A stretch of 42,629 bases of DNA from Desulfosporosinus sp. OT (GCF_000224515.1 NZ_AGAF01000153.1:1-42629), one strand, 5' to 3'; positions 23,728 to 31,275 are shown, counted from the first letter of the stretch. The notes: a model not told the origin generated them from the letters alone. Translations and numbers: made by a program.

Positions 23728-24408
23728 CTAGTCATATAGAGCGGCGAGTTTGTCTGCATCCAGGCTAAGTTCCGGATCATTATCTTTTACGCAAGCTATT
23801 ACAGGCAGACCAGTCATGATTTCTACCATTTTTATATTATCTTCTTCCCTGACATCGCCTTCATGATAATGATTGAATATAATCCCCTTGATTGGAATGT
23901 CTTTCTGCCTCATATATTCAACTGTTAACACTGCTGCATTAATAGTTCCCAGCCCTGCATCAGCAATAAGCACAGTACTTAAAGCTAATTCCTTGATAAT
24001 ATCCTCAAGCATAATCTTTATATGGTCATAACGAATAGGGCATATGATTCCTCCGCTGCCTTCCACGGTAATATAGTCATATTGGGAGGCTGCTTTCTTG
24101 TAGGCAGCCTTAACAACCTCCATTTCCACCGGATTGCCTTCCAGCCTGGCTGCCAGATGTGGAGAAACAGCCTTTTCATAAACATACGACACAAGATTCT
24201 CCATCGTTTCTCCGATATTTGCTACCCGATTAACGTAGTCGGCATCACCCGGAATTAAGCCATTCTCTGTTATCTCGGCCCCGCTCAAGGCAGCTTTATA
24301 ATAGCCTGCCTTGTATCCGGCAGCACGAAGCTTTTTTACAATTAATCCTGTGACAAAGGTTTTTCCGACATCCGTTCCCGTTGCCGTAATAAAAATCCCT
24401 TTACTCAT
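23728..24408 (-). CDS. bioD: Dethiobiotin synthetase
   Basis: 226 residues. P-loop GTDVGKT at 11-17 in MSKGIFITATGTDVGKTFVTG; substrate lysine region AGYYKAALSGA; VEGSGGIICPI is the second nucleotide/metal motif; NHYHEGDVREEDN near the end. It uses ATP and CO2 to close the ureido ring of DAPA. ATG 24408 overlaps the bioB stop by 8 bases, so the two are co-translated. Confidence 0.95.
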   Translation of the reverse strand: MSKGIFITATGTDVGKTFVTGLIVKKLRAAGYKAGYYKAALSGAEITENGLIPGDADYVNRVANIGETMENLVSYVYEKAVSPHLAARLEGNPVEMEVVKAAYKKAASQYDYITVEGSGGIICPIRYDHIKIMLEDIIKELALSTVLIADAGLGTINAAVLTVEYMRQKDIPIKGIIFNHYHEGDVREEDNIKMVEIMTGLPVIACVKDNDPELSLDADKLAALYD

Positions 24409-25372
24409 TCCACAACACAGCCTTATAACCCAATTCGTTTAAAAGTTTCAGATCTTGTTCAATAGAGATTCCGTATGTGGTAAGCATATCCCCTGAAATA
24501 GCCGCATTGGCACCTGACTGGAAACATTTTAAGCCCTTGTCCGGTAATAATCCTCGGCCGCCTGCCAGCCGAATGGCGGCATTCGGCACCAAGAAGCGGA
24601 ATACCGCGACAATTCTGCACATATCCTCATTGGTAAGTTTCTGCACATTTTCATAAGGAGTCCCGGGAATAGGATTCAGCATATTCACTGGAATCGAACG
24701 GATACCTAATTCTCTAATGGTAAGCACCATGTCAATTCTATCTTCCATGGTCTCCCCAAGCCCCATAATACCTCCGCTGCAGACATTAAGTCCCGCCCTT
24801 TGGGCAGCCTTTATCGTCTCAATCTTTTCATCATAAGAATGGGTAGTACAAACATTTGGAAAGTTTCTGCGGGAGGTTTCCAAGTTGTTATGTACTCTGC
24901 TTACACCCGCCTCTTTCAATTTATTGAACTCTTCTTCTGTCAAAAGTCCAAAGGAAGCACAAACAGCAATCCCTGTTTCCTTTCTTATTGCCCGAATGCT
25001 TTCACATACCTTGTTGACTTCCTCTTTGTTCAAGCTCTTCGAGGAAGTGACGATGGAATAACGAAGTACTCCTCTTTGAGCGTTGTACTTGGCCTGTTTT
25101 ACGAGGGTCTCAGTATCCAAAAGTGAATATTCTTCGATCTTAGTACCGGAGAAAGCTGATTGAGCACAGTATTTACAGTTTTCGGAACATCTGCCGCTCT
25201 TCCCATTAATGATGGCACAAATATCAAAGTTGTTTCCGCAAAAGTGTTTTCTTATTTCATTGGCAGCCGGACAGATTTCTTCTAAGGGAGCGCCTGCAAG
25301 GAGCATTGCTTCTTCCTTTGTTAGCGAAGCTCCATTGATCACTTTTTCGTGATAGTGTTGAATCCTATTCAT
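24401..25372 (-). CDS. bioB: Biotin synthase (radical SAM)
   Basis: 323 residues. The radical-SAM cluster is CSENCKYC (C62, C66, C69). YSIVTSSKSLNKEEV, CASFGLLTEEEF, GVSRVHNNLETSRRNFP, GGIMGLGETMEDR and NMLNPIPGTPYE are all BioB signatures. It inserts sulfur into dethiobiotin using [4Fe-4S] and [2Fe-2S] clusters. ATG 25372 overlaps the stop of the bioWF gene (ATGA). Unfused, full length and apparently functional. Confidence 0.96.
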   Translation of the reverse strand: MNRIQHYHEKVINGASLTKEEAMLLAGAPLEEICPAANEIRKHFCGNNFDICAIINGKSGRCSENCKYCAQSAFSGTKIEEYSLLDTETLVKQAKYNAQRGVLRYSIVTSSKSLNKEEVNKVCESIRAIRKETGIAVCASFGLLTEEEFNKLKEAGVSRVHNNLETSRRNFPNVCTTHSYDEKIETIKAAQRAGLNVCSGGIMGLGETMEDRIDMVLTIRELGIRSIPVNMLNPIPGTPYENVQKLTNEDMCRIVAVFRFLVPNAAIRLAGGRGLLPDKGLKCFQSGANAAISGDMLTTYGISIEQDLKLLNELGYKAVLWNE

Positions 25373-27366
25373 TTGGACCCTCCTTGATACTTGTTTAGAA
25401 TAATCCCGATCGTCTCGGCCGTACGTTTCAGTTCTTCCTTGGTATGCGTCGCCATCAAGGTTACTCGTAATCTGGCACTCCCTTTTTTAACGGTAGGATA
25501 GCGAATGGCCGAGATATAATAACCCTGTTCAAATAACTGCTTGGATATCTCCAGTGCTCTTTTCTCGTCACCAATGACAATCGGAATAATGGCAGTTTTC
25601 GAATCTGCCTCAATTCCCGCTTCTCTTAGACATTGACAAAAGTATTGGATATTTTCCTGCAAGGCTTGTACCCTTTGAGGTTCATTCATGATCAGTTCCA
25701 GCGCTTTTATAGAGGATGCCATAACAGCAGGAGACAAGGATGTCGAAAATATAAAACTACGTGATTTGTTCTTAAGATATTCAATCAAGATTTGTCTTCC
25801 ACATACAAATCCGCCTTCGCTTCCAATTGACTTACTTAAAGTTCCCATAATAATATCGGGCTTTTTATCCAGCCCATAATATTCTACGGTCCCCAGTCCT
25901 TTGGCACCGATTACGCCTGTGGCATGAGCCTCGTCAATCATTGAAAATAGGCCGTATTTCTCCGCAATGGCTAACAAGCGCGGCAAATTCACGATATCAC
26001 CGTCCATACTGAAAACAGCATCACTGACGATCAACCCTTTTGAACACGGATTGGCCCTTATTTTATCTTCTAAATCGTTCATATCCTTATGACGATAGAC
26101 TACAATTCCGGCCTTGCTTAGTCGGCACCCATCAATGATGCTGGCATGATTCAACTCATCACTAAAGATCAGGTCATCCTTAGAACAAAGGGACGAAATA
26201 ACTCCCACATTGGCCATATATCCGGTATTGTAAACTAAAGCCGCCTCTGTTCCTTTAAATTTTGCTAACAACGTTTCCAATTGATTATGTATCCTTGTTG
26301 TGCCGGTTGTCAGGCGGGATCCACCCGAGCCTACACCATATTCCTCCATAATTTTTATGGTATAAGTTTTTACCTGGGGATCATTCGACATATCCAAATA
26401 ACTATTGGAAGCCAGCATAAGCACGTCTTGGCCCCGAAAGTTGACATGAGCACTTTGCGCTGAGTAAAGTTCATTCATACTTCGGTACAAGTTGTTGTCT
26501 TTTAAATTTTCTAAAGAATTTTCGATAAAATTCCATTTATTATTCGTATATTGATTATTCGTAATGGAACGCACATTTTTAACTAAGACTTTTTGCTTTT
26601 CCAGATAATCAATGCAACCTTGGACTGCGGAAAGTTCCCCCCTATAGAGGAAGATCCTGCCTCCCTCCTGACTTCCCCTTTCCTTAAGCTTCGTAATTCG
26701 TACATATCCTATTTCTTTAGATGCCACATAACCTGTTACATAATCCGGATCATCAGAAATACAGATTTCAGCAATAATATTGGGAGCATAGGCTACTTTC
26801 GTAGCTAATACGATTGCTTCATTATAATGGTTCTTAACTTGTATAGTTTCTGGGATAAAAGAGTTATCGGCATCCATATAGGTAGCGCGGATGCCTCTCG
26901 CTTGGTTAGGCTCTAATCTTTCTAAAGTGTCTACATCCAATAATATAGCGCCACGCATAGTATAGGTTTCGTTGATTTTTTTAATAATTTCCTTTGGATT
27001 TGCAATGTTCATCTGTTCAAGAAGAGCTACTACCCTTTGGAGCCCTTCTTGATAATTATCTACATAAACCGTACTAACGGGTAATGAATCCAAGTATAAA
27101 ATATCGTCTTTGCTTACCTTTTCTAGTTTAAGATTAATAAAATCCGCCTTACCTTTGGAATGATGCAAGGCTCTATTCAATAAATCTTCCAAATATTTCC
27201 CGATGTTGCCCTCGCTTACTATTTTCTCGACGCCTGAAATATGTCTTTCAATTCCAGCATTGCTTTCGCTTGCTCTCATTTTCAAACTGTATAGCTCCAA
27301 AAGCTTCACCTGATTTCTTAAATAACTATGAAAAAGACACCACTCATCAAATGAATTAAACGGCAA
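25369..27366 (-). CDS. bioWF: BioW-BioF fusion: 6-carboxyhexanoate-CoA ligase plus 8-amino-7-oxononanoate synthase
   Basis: 665 residues in one frame. Residues ~25-265 match BioW: LYSLKMRAS, RHISGVEKI, ALHHSKGKADF, TMRGAILLD, SDDPDYVTGYVASKEIGY, with normal spacing and length. Residues ~275-665 match BioF: NSYLDMSNDP, GSGGSRLTTGTTRIH, FSDELNHASIIDGCR, IDEAHATGV (478-485), PLP lysine K512 in MGTLSKSIGSEGG, and a complete C-terminal domain. BioW makes pimeloyl-CoA from pimelate, ATP and CoA; BioF condenses it with alanine to KAPA, so the product of the first half is the substrate of the second. The linker is about ten residues. The start is uncertain: TTG 27366 gives 25 extra residues, while GTG 27309 would begin just before the BioW fold. 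First gene of the operon; promoter and BirA site upstream. Confidence 0.93.
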   Translation of the reverse strand: MPFNSFDEWCLFHSYLRNQVKLLELYSLKMRASESNAGIERHISGVEKIVSEGNIGKYLEDLLNRALHHSKGKADFINLKLEKVSKDDILYLDSLPVSTVYVDNYQEGLQRVVALLEQMNIANPKEIIKKINETYTMRGAILLDVDTLERLEPNQARGIRATYMDADNSFIPETIQVKNHYNEAIVLATKVAYAPNIIAEICISDDPDYVTGYVASKEIGYVRITKLKERGSQEGGRIFLYRGELSAVQGCIDYLEKQKVLVKNVRSITNNQYTNNKWNFIENSLENLKDNNLYRSMNELYSAQSAHVNFRGQDVLMLASNSYLDMSNDPQVKTYTIKIMEEYGVGSGGSRLTTGTTRIHNQLETLLAKFKGTEAALVYNTGYMANVGVISSLCSKDDLIFSDELNHASIIDGCRLSKAGIVVYRHKDMNDLEDKIRANPCSKGLIVSDAVFSMDGDIVNLPRLLAIAEKYGLFSMIDEAHATGVIGAKGLGTVEYYGLDKKPDIIMGTLSKSIGSEGGFVCGRQILIEYLKNKSRSFIFSTSLSPAVMASSIKALELIMNEPQRVQALQENIQYFCQCLREAGIEADSKTAIIPIVIGDEKRALEISKQLFEQGYYISAIRYPTVKKGSARLRVTLMATHTKEELKRTAETIGIILNKYQGGSK

Positions 27367-27400
27367 TCTTATCCTAAAATAGTTCTTCGATATTACTTAT

Positions 27401-27455
27401 ATAATATAGATTTCCCCTCCTTATTGTCAACCATTTTTAATATCACGGTTTACAA
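27401..27455 (-). promoter_or_regulatory. Biotin operon promoter with BirA-type operator
   Basis: The plus strand reads TTGTCAACC, 14 nt, GGTTTACAA (27424-27455), an inverted repeat matching the Firmicute BirA operator. On the minus strand, TTGACA at 27425-27430 serves as -35, followed 18 nt later by TATTAT (27401-27406) as -10. BirA with biotinyl-AMP would therefore cover the -35 box and repress the operon when biotin is plentiful. Confidence 0.85.
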
Positions 27456-27529
27456 TAGCTTTCGACTCGTTCTAGCCCTTCCCTATGTGAGCCGGTTGCA
27501 TATTTTACAGTCTCTGGGTACAATCTAAA

Positions 27530-27598
27530 AAAAGGACCGACGTGTTGCAATAACGCCAGCCCGGCAGGTTGTCAAACCGAAAGGTTAACCCGAATTAG
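27530..27598. repeat. Dispersed structured repeat, copy A
   Basis: About 68 bases (AAAAGGACCGACGTGTTGCA, ACGCCAGCCC, GTTGTC, ACCC, GAATTA) recur at 29696-29763. Inside, AACC-GAAA-GGTT can form a small stem; the second copy has TAACC-AAGC-GGTTA, keeping the stem with a different loop. Both copies lie just past the stop of a minus-strand toxin-system gene. Confidence 0.65.
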
Positions 27599-27717
27599 AG
27601 GTTATAAGAAATAACCGCAATCCTTAGTGGGGGCGGTAATTTCTTCTTTATGATCATAACAACGAGTGTTGCAAATGCAATCATGAGATACATCGCCTCA
27701 ACCATTGAGATCATCAT
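27595..27717 (-). CDS. Putative holin-like toxin (Hol_Tox family small membrane protein)
   Basis: 40 residues: one hydrophobic helix in MVEAMYLMIAFATLVVMIIKKK followed by a basic, proline-containing tail. This matches the small 'putative holin-like toxin' proteins of Firmicutes (related to TxpA/BsrG-like type I toxins), which have an M..E...LMI.FATLVV core and lysines after the helix. The frame can be extended to 27804, but ATG 27717 follows AAAGGGGGGG and begins the conserved core. A hairpin (ACCGC/GCGGT) lies within the 3' coding end. An antisense RNA antitoxin would be expected by family, but none can be proven here. Confidence 0.65.
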   Translation of the reverse strand: MMISMVEAMYLMIAFATLVVMIIKKKLPPPLRIAVISYNL

Positions 27718-28059
27718 AGCCCCCCCTTTCCAAAAGGGTGTGGCTAGTACAAAATAGCTTGCAAATAAGATCTTCGAGAAATCGGAGGTCTTTTCTCGTT
27801 CCAAGAAAAGTCATGTCCACATTAACAAATTTGCTCATATCTCTATTAACTGGAACCAAGCAGTTGGACAAGCAACGCTGTAGTGTTATGGCTTTTGGTC
27901 AATATTGGGAAAATACCCCTGCTGTCAGATCAAAGGCCCTTATTCGTCTTCATTTCTGCCTTCGCTAAAAAGCTCATCCAGACACCCGTCATCAATAGCT
28001 GACCCTCTATTTCCATATGGAACTGACCGTGGCCTACCCATTTTGTAAAATTTGCATGA

Positions 28060-28135
28060 CCTTTACCGTCTTCTTCATCACAAACCCCGGCAAAGGCTCC
28101 TTCATCTTCCAGACAATACTAATGGATGCTGAACC
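28060..28135 (-). repeat. Dispersed coding remnant 'SIVWKMKEPLPG', copy B
   Basis: The minus strand reads SIVWKMKEPLPGFVMKKTVK, then VMQILQNG and stop. It is about 80% like 16211-16270. It begins exactly where the pRiA4b gene loses homology, so it marks the deletion joint. 27805-28059 holds no gene I can support. Confidence 0.55.
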
Positions 28136-28833
28136 ATCTTATTTGCCTCGTCCAAAATCTCAAAATCATACAGATGATAACTTTTCCAACCGAATACTGC
28201 TTGTAATATGATATGAAGCTGTTTGAACGTAATATCTACAGGAGTAATAACTCGTCTCCAGGCTGTGTGGTGATCTAAATTCAGCTTAACCATTATATCG
28301 ACGGCCTCACACTGAACGATTTCTTCCCCGGCAAAAAGCTTGAAATCCCTGTATAAAAGAGCATGGGGGTATGTATAATCAGATTCCTGGGGGCTTTTCA
28401 TGAGATCATTATTCATCCTTTGGGCAACATTCGTCTGATAAAGTTCCTTTGAATCTAAGCTATCATCAAATATTTTTACCTGTTCACAGGCTTTATTGAG
28501 GCGAGCAACATATTTAGCACCTCTGGTCTTAGAGAAAACTAACTCTCCGGCTGCTTTCAAATACCTTTCGATGATTTCGCTCTTTATTTGCTCGTCTCTC
28601 AAGCAATTTCTAATTCCTTGGATAAGTAACTCATTGAGGTGTTTGAAATCGTTGGCTCTTAAGCCATGCAGAACAAATCCATAGCGATTGCTGTCATTGA
28701 CTGCGACAAGGGTCTTTCTGCGCTTCACCGTGATTAAATGTACGCTCCAACAAAATAAATCGTTTTCCTCAGTTCCTTTCCCAGGTACTATCCTCATTTC
28801 GTCATTTAGTTTTTTTGTACAGCATATTTGCAT
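28102..28833 (-). pseudogene. DUF6933 / plasmid pRiA4b ORF-3-like protein, truncated at the C-terminus
   Basis: 243 residues. Residues 1-~125 match DUF6933 (MQICCTKKLNDEM, FCWSVHLITVKRRKTLVAVND, LHGLRANDFKHLNELLIQGI). Residues ~175-230 are the start of a PRiA4_ORF3 domain (IMVKLNLDHHTAWRRVITPV, FKQLHIILQAVFGWKSYHLYDFEI). Complete proteins of this layout are well over 300 residues; here the domain stops after one third and is followed by a foreign tail (HPLVLSGR) from the dispersed remnant. ATG 28833 behind AGGAGGAAAAA is good, so a shortened protein may still be made. Function unknown. Confidence 0.75.
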
Positions 28834-28883
28834 TTTTTCCTCCTAAGTCCAAGAACTTGATCACATATCTATTTGAGGAGACT

Positions 28884-29495
28884 CTAAGCCTTTTTAGATG
28901 TTCGCTTCGCTATGCTGCACGGGTTATATCCTCCTGTGTACAATTTACCAAGCCTCATTCCCACAAGAGCCGCGAGCTCCTTTATTGTGGTCACTCCCCT
29001 GGCAGATAAGGCTGATAATAGAACATTGCCGCAAGCGATAGCATCTTCTAAAGCGTTATGATGGGCAAAATTATGGTTTAAAAATTTGCAAACCGTATCA
29101 AGTTTATAGTTATCTAAGCCACTCCACGTTTTAAGTGCCGTTTTATAGGTACATAAATAGTCTAATTCAGGATATGGGATTTCGTATAAGTCCAAAACAT
29201 GACGCAGCACCGACATGTCAAAGGAAGCGTTGTGAGCAATAACATAGGCATTCTCAAAGAAAGGACTAATCTGCCCATAAATGAGATCGAATTCTGGAGC
29301 GTCCTTGACATCTTGCGCTTTAATTCCATGGATTGAGACATTCAAAGGGTCAAAGTAACTATACCGAGGATGTGGTTTTATAAGCCAATAGTGAGTATCG
29401 ACGATCTGTCCTTCTTCAAGAACTGCAATTCCAACCGAGCAGGCGCTGCCAATAAATCCGTTCGCAGTTTCAAAGTCTATACACACGGCTCTCAT
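28884..29495 (-). CDS. DEDDh-family 3'-5' exonuclease (DnaQ/RNase T fold)
   Basis: 203 residues. Exo I CIDFETANG (D-x-E), Exo II AHNASFDMSVLRHVL, Exo III HHNALEDAIACGNVL (H-x4-D), so all metal ligands and the general-base histidine are present. The extra ~35 C-terminal residues (VTTIKELAALVGMRLGKLY) are seen in stand-alone epsilon-like exonucleases of Firmicutes. It probably trims DNA or RNA ends; no partner polymerase is nearby. ATG 29495 follows TAGGAGGAAAGTTCA. Confidence 0.92.
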   Translation of the reverse strand: MRAVCIDFETANGFIGSACSVGIAVLEEGQIVDTHYWLIKPHPRYSYFDPLNVSIHGIKAQDVKDAPEFDLIYGQISPFFENAYVIAHNASFDMSVLRHVLDLYEIPYPELDYLCTYKTALKTWSGLDNYKLDTVCKFLNHNFAHHNALEDAIACGNVLLSALSARGVTTIKELAALVGMRLGKLYTGGYNPCSIAKRTSKKA

Positions 29496-29695
29496 TGAAC
29501 TTTCCTCCTATTTCTCTGGATCTTTGAGCAAGCCAATCAGAAAATTGTCTTTTGCACAGGTTTTTAGCACTATTTTTACTCATACACTCATACATAATTT
29601 CTGCTTTTTCTACTAAACCCTGCTGCAGCTATAGCTATTTCTTACAAAATGCATAATTAAAGACTTAAAGATAACCTAAGAAAAGCAGGTAAAAC

Positions 29696-29763
29696 AAAAG
29701 GACAAACGTGTTGCATGCACGCCAGCCCCCCAGATTGTCTAACCAAGCGGTTAGCCCGAATTA
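29696..29763. repeat. Dispersed structured repeat, copy B
   Basis: Matches 27530-27598 over about 68 bases (AAAAGGACAAACGTGTTGCA, ACGCCAGCCC, CCCGAATTA). It ends about a dozen bases past the hicB stop codon. 29496-29695 contains nothing else I recognise. Confidence 0.65.
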
Positions 29764-29774
29764 TAAGTTCTTCT

Positions 29775-30119
29775 TCATTTTTGTTCTTTTGCCGAATACT
29801 GTTCTATCGCTTCTTCAACATACTGATTCAATGATTTGCCCTCTATCAAGGCCCTTTGTGCTGCTTTTCTATGAAGCTCAGGAGTTATTCTTACATTAAA
29901 GCTGCCTTTATACATCTTTTCAGGTTCTTTACCATTCAAATTGCACAGTTCAAGATAATCCTCAACCGCTTCTTCAAATGCTGACTTTAGTTCACTGACA
30001 CTACTGCCTTCATAACTGATTGAATCATTTATGCCTTCAATCTTGCCATAGAAAATCTCGTCTTCTGTGCTGTAATGCACTGAACCAATATATTCTTTGT
30101 ATATCATCACATCTTTCAT
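29775..30119 (-). CDS. hicB: HicB-family antitoxin
   Basis: 114 residues. N-terminal HicB RNase H-like domain: YIGSVHYSTEDEIFYGKIEGINDSISYEGSSVSELKSAFEEAVEDYLE. C-terminal ribbon-helix-helix DNA-binding part: FNVRITPELHRKAAQRALIEGKSLNQYVEEAIEQ. It neutralises HicA and represses the operon. ATG 30119 behind GGGAGTGGTTTGATT is preferred over the TTG at 30125. It follows hicA with a 2-base gap. Confidence 0.93.
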   Translation of the reverse strand: MKDVMIYKEYIGSVHYSTEDEIFYGKIEGINDSISYEGSSVSELKSAFEEAVEDYLELCNLNGKEPEKMYKGSFNVRITPELHRKAAQRALIEGKSLNQYVEEAIEQYSAKEQK

Positions 30120-30121
30120 AA

Positions 30122-30379
30122 TCAAACCACTCCCTGATTTTTCAACTCTTCAATCAACTGCTCGATTTGATATTTCTTCAATATATTTCCCGGATGCGGT
30201 CTATGAAGTCTTATAATATGTCCTGTTTCCCAGTGGACGAAAGCAACTCTCGACCCCGAAGTACGCCCCCTGTTGTCTTCTTTGTATCCGAATTTTGCTA
30301 ACAGACTTCTTGCTTCATCATATTCAAAGTCGATAGGTCTTTTAAGCAATCTATCTATAAGTTTATCTCTTTTGCTCAT
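30122..30379 (-). CDS. hicA: HicA-family mRNA interferase toxin
   Basis: 85 residues with the double-stranded-RNA-binding-like fold of HicA: DYEARSLLAKFGYKE-type helix (FEYDEARSLLAKFGYKED), GSRVAFVHWETGHIIRLHRPHPGNILKKYQIEQLIEEL. The histidine in the LHRPHPGN segment is the expected catalytic region. It is longer at the N-terminus than the classical ~60-residue HicA, as in a Firmicute subgroup. ATG 30379 follows AGAGGTGCACG. First gene of the hicAB operon. Confidence 0.9.
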   Translation of the reverse strand: MSKRDKLIDRLLKRPIDFEYDEARSLLAKFGYKEDNRGRTSGSRVAFVHWETGHIIRLHRPHPGNILKKYQIEQLIEELKNQGVV

Positions 30380-30399
30380 CGTGCACCTCTTATCTTAAA

Positions 30400-30445
30400 T
30401 ATATTATCAAAGATCAAAATATGCAACTAAATATTAGTTGCATAT
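30400..30445 (-). promoter_or_regulatory. hicAB promoter and palindromic operator
   Basis: ATATGCAACTAA-ATA-TTAGTTGCATAT (30419-30445) is a perfect 12-bp inverted repeat. On the minus strand its right side gives TTGCAT as -35, and TATATT follows 17 nt later as -10. Binding of HicB (or HicAB) would block the promoter. Confidence 0.8.
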
Positions 30446-30669
30446 TCCTTTGCGTTATTAACTTAGTGAGCTGCGCCTTCCGTTAGCATCTTGCGGTGAA
30501 CCTCCCCGGGATGAGTAACATTCCCGACCCGATCATACAATGACGTTGGGGCAAGTCAAAGAAAGAATGCACCGATGCCGCAGGAAGAATTCAAAAAACA
30601 CGGCCGCGTGGCCGCCACTTCTCGCCTAATTTGGCAAAACAAACTAAGCGCCAGGAAATACAGTACATC
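30446..30669. other. Locally GC-rich intergenic stretch, no gene assigned
   Basis: This stretch differs in composition from its AT-rich flanks (for example ACACGGCCGCGTGGCCGCCA). Short open frames exist on both strands, but none resembles a known protein. It may be a remnant brought in with the resistance-gene fragment beside it. Confidence 0.35.
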
Positions 30670-30807
30670 CTATCTTAAGTTTAAATTAGTCCCATTATCA
30701 ACCCTTCCTGCTGAACGAATTGCACCGCTTTTATATAATAGACTTTCTGTTACTATAGTGTTTCCTGCATCTACATGCGCTAATATTCCTAGATTAATAA
30801 TTTTCAT
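30670..30807 (-). pseudogene. N-terminal stub of a TetM/TetP-type ribosomal protection GTPase
   Basis: The 45 residues begin [19 protein letters not shown], then [20 protein letters not shown]. This is the G1 region of tetracycline-resistance ribosomal protection proteins, which normally read AHVDAGKTT. Here the P-loop lysine is Asn and the following Thr is Ile, and the gene stops after TNLNLR. The full protein is about 640 residues. The ribosome site GGGAGGATAAATAA is intact, as is the upstream attenuator. It cannot confer resistance. Confidence 0.85.
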
Positions 30808-30828
30808 ATTTATTTATCCTCCCTTGGC

Positions 30829-30872
30829 AAATAAAAAAACCCCTGTGATGTCGATACTCTCATCACAAGGGG
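30829..30872 (-). terminator. Attenuator-type terminator upstream of the ribosomal protection stub
   Basis: On the minus strand CCCCTTGTGATG...CATCACAGGGG is followed by TTTTTTTATTT, a strong terminator placed directly before the ribosome site of the stub. This is where tet(M)-type genes carry a transcription attenuator. Confidence 0.85.
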
Positions 30873-31023
30873 ACAGCTTTCATGCTGTTTTTTTCCGCCA
30901 AAAAGGGACACCAAAAAATGCAGTTAAGCACTCTTTTGGTAAGAGTAATATAGCAGATAGGTATTTCTTATGAGAGTATCCTTAAATAGAAAAGCACACC
31001 AAACAGATCCTGGACTGAATATA

Positions 31024-31038
31024 TCAAGCACAGGACAT
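31024..31038 (-). CDS. Possible leader peptide MSCA
   Basis: ATG TCC TGT GCT TGA on the minus strand follows AAGGAAAGGCGCTC, about 100 nt into the predicted leader transcript and upstream of the attenuator. Short leader peptides of this kind tune antibiotic-resistance genes by ribosome stalling. The evidence is position and ribosome site only. Confidence 0.35.
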   Translation of the reverse strand: MSCA

Positions 31039-31134
31039 GAGCGCCTTTCCTTATTCAATTGAATAATTATTAAAGAATACCTTGCCGCATATAAGATAAA
31101 ACTCCTTATCAGTCTAAACTCAAGTAACATAATA

Positions 31135-31163
31135 GTATTATCACAAGTATATGTCAATGTCAA
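31135..31163 (-). promoter_or_regulatory. Consensus promoter of the resistance-gene leader
   Basis: On the minus strand TTGACA (31158-31163), a 17-nt spacer, and TAATAC (31135-31140). A second TTGACA overlaps at 31152-31157. It is a near-consensus sigma-A promoter whose transcript would run through the leader peptide and attenuator to the stub. Confidence 0.7.
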
Positions 31164-31231
31164 TTCGATTTGATCTTGAGACGCTCCAACTATTATATTA
31201 AACCAAGATTGGTAATATTTTGAATTATCTT

Positions 31232-31275
31232 CTTCTCCAATATAGCTTTATTGTCGTCTCCGCGTGCGTTGATGT
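31232..31275 (-). repeat. Dispersed remnant 'STHAETTIKLY', copy 3
   Basis: The minus strand reads NTITSTHAETTIKLYWRRR. The DNA is close to copy 2 at 20585-20625 (CACGCGGAGACGACAATAAA versus CACGTGGAGACGATAATAGT, then GCTATAT). A hairpin CGCTAAGGCC/GGCTTTAGCG at 31336-31362 follows upstream. No gene is supported between 31164 and 31462. Confidence 0.5.

Noticed and set aside
27443-27590. Minus-strand open text ALLQHVGPFFRLYPETVKYA ending at 27443
   Set aside because: It overlaps the BirA operator and the dispersed repeat, and the second repeat copy does not continue the same text. Treated as chance or a scar, not a gene.
27530-29763. Integron attC-like sites
   Set aside because: The repeats have GTT/AAC-containing ends and a stem, but no proper core and inverse-core pair, and no integrase is in the window.
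30575-30973. Plus-strand frame of 132 codons
   Set aside because: It runs opposite the TetM/TetP stub and its attenuator, which explain the sequence better.
30924-31163. Minus-strand frame of 79 codons in the resistance leader
   Set aside because: It spans the promoter and leader. The short MSCA frame with a ribosome site is a better candidate.
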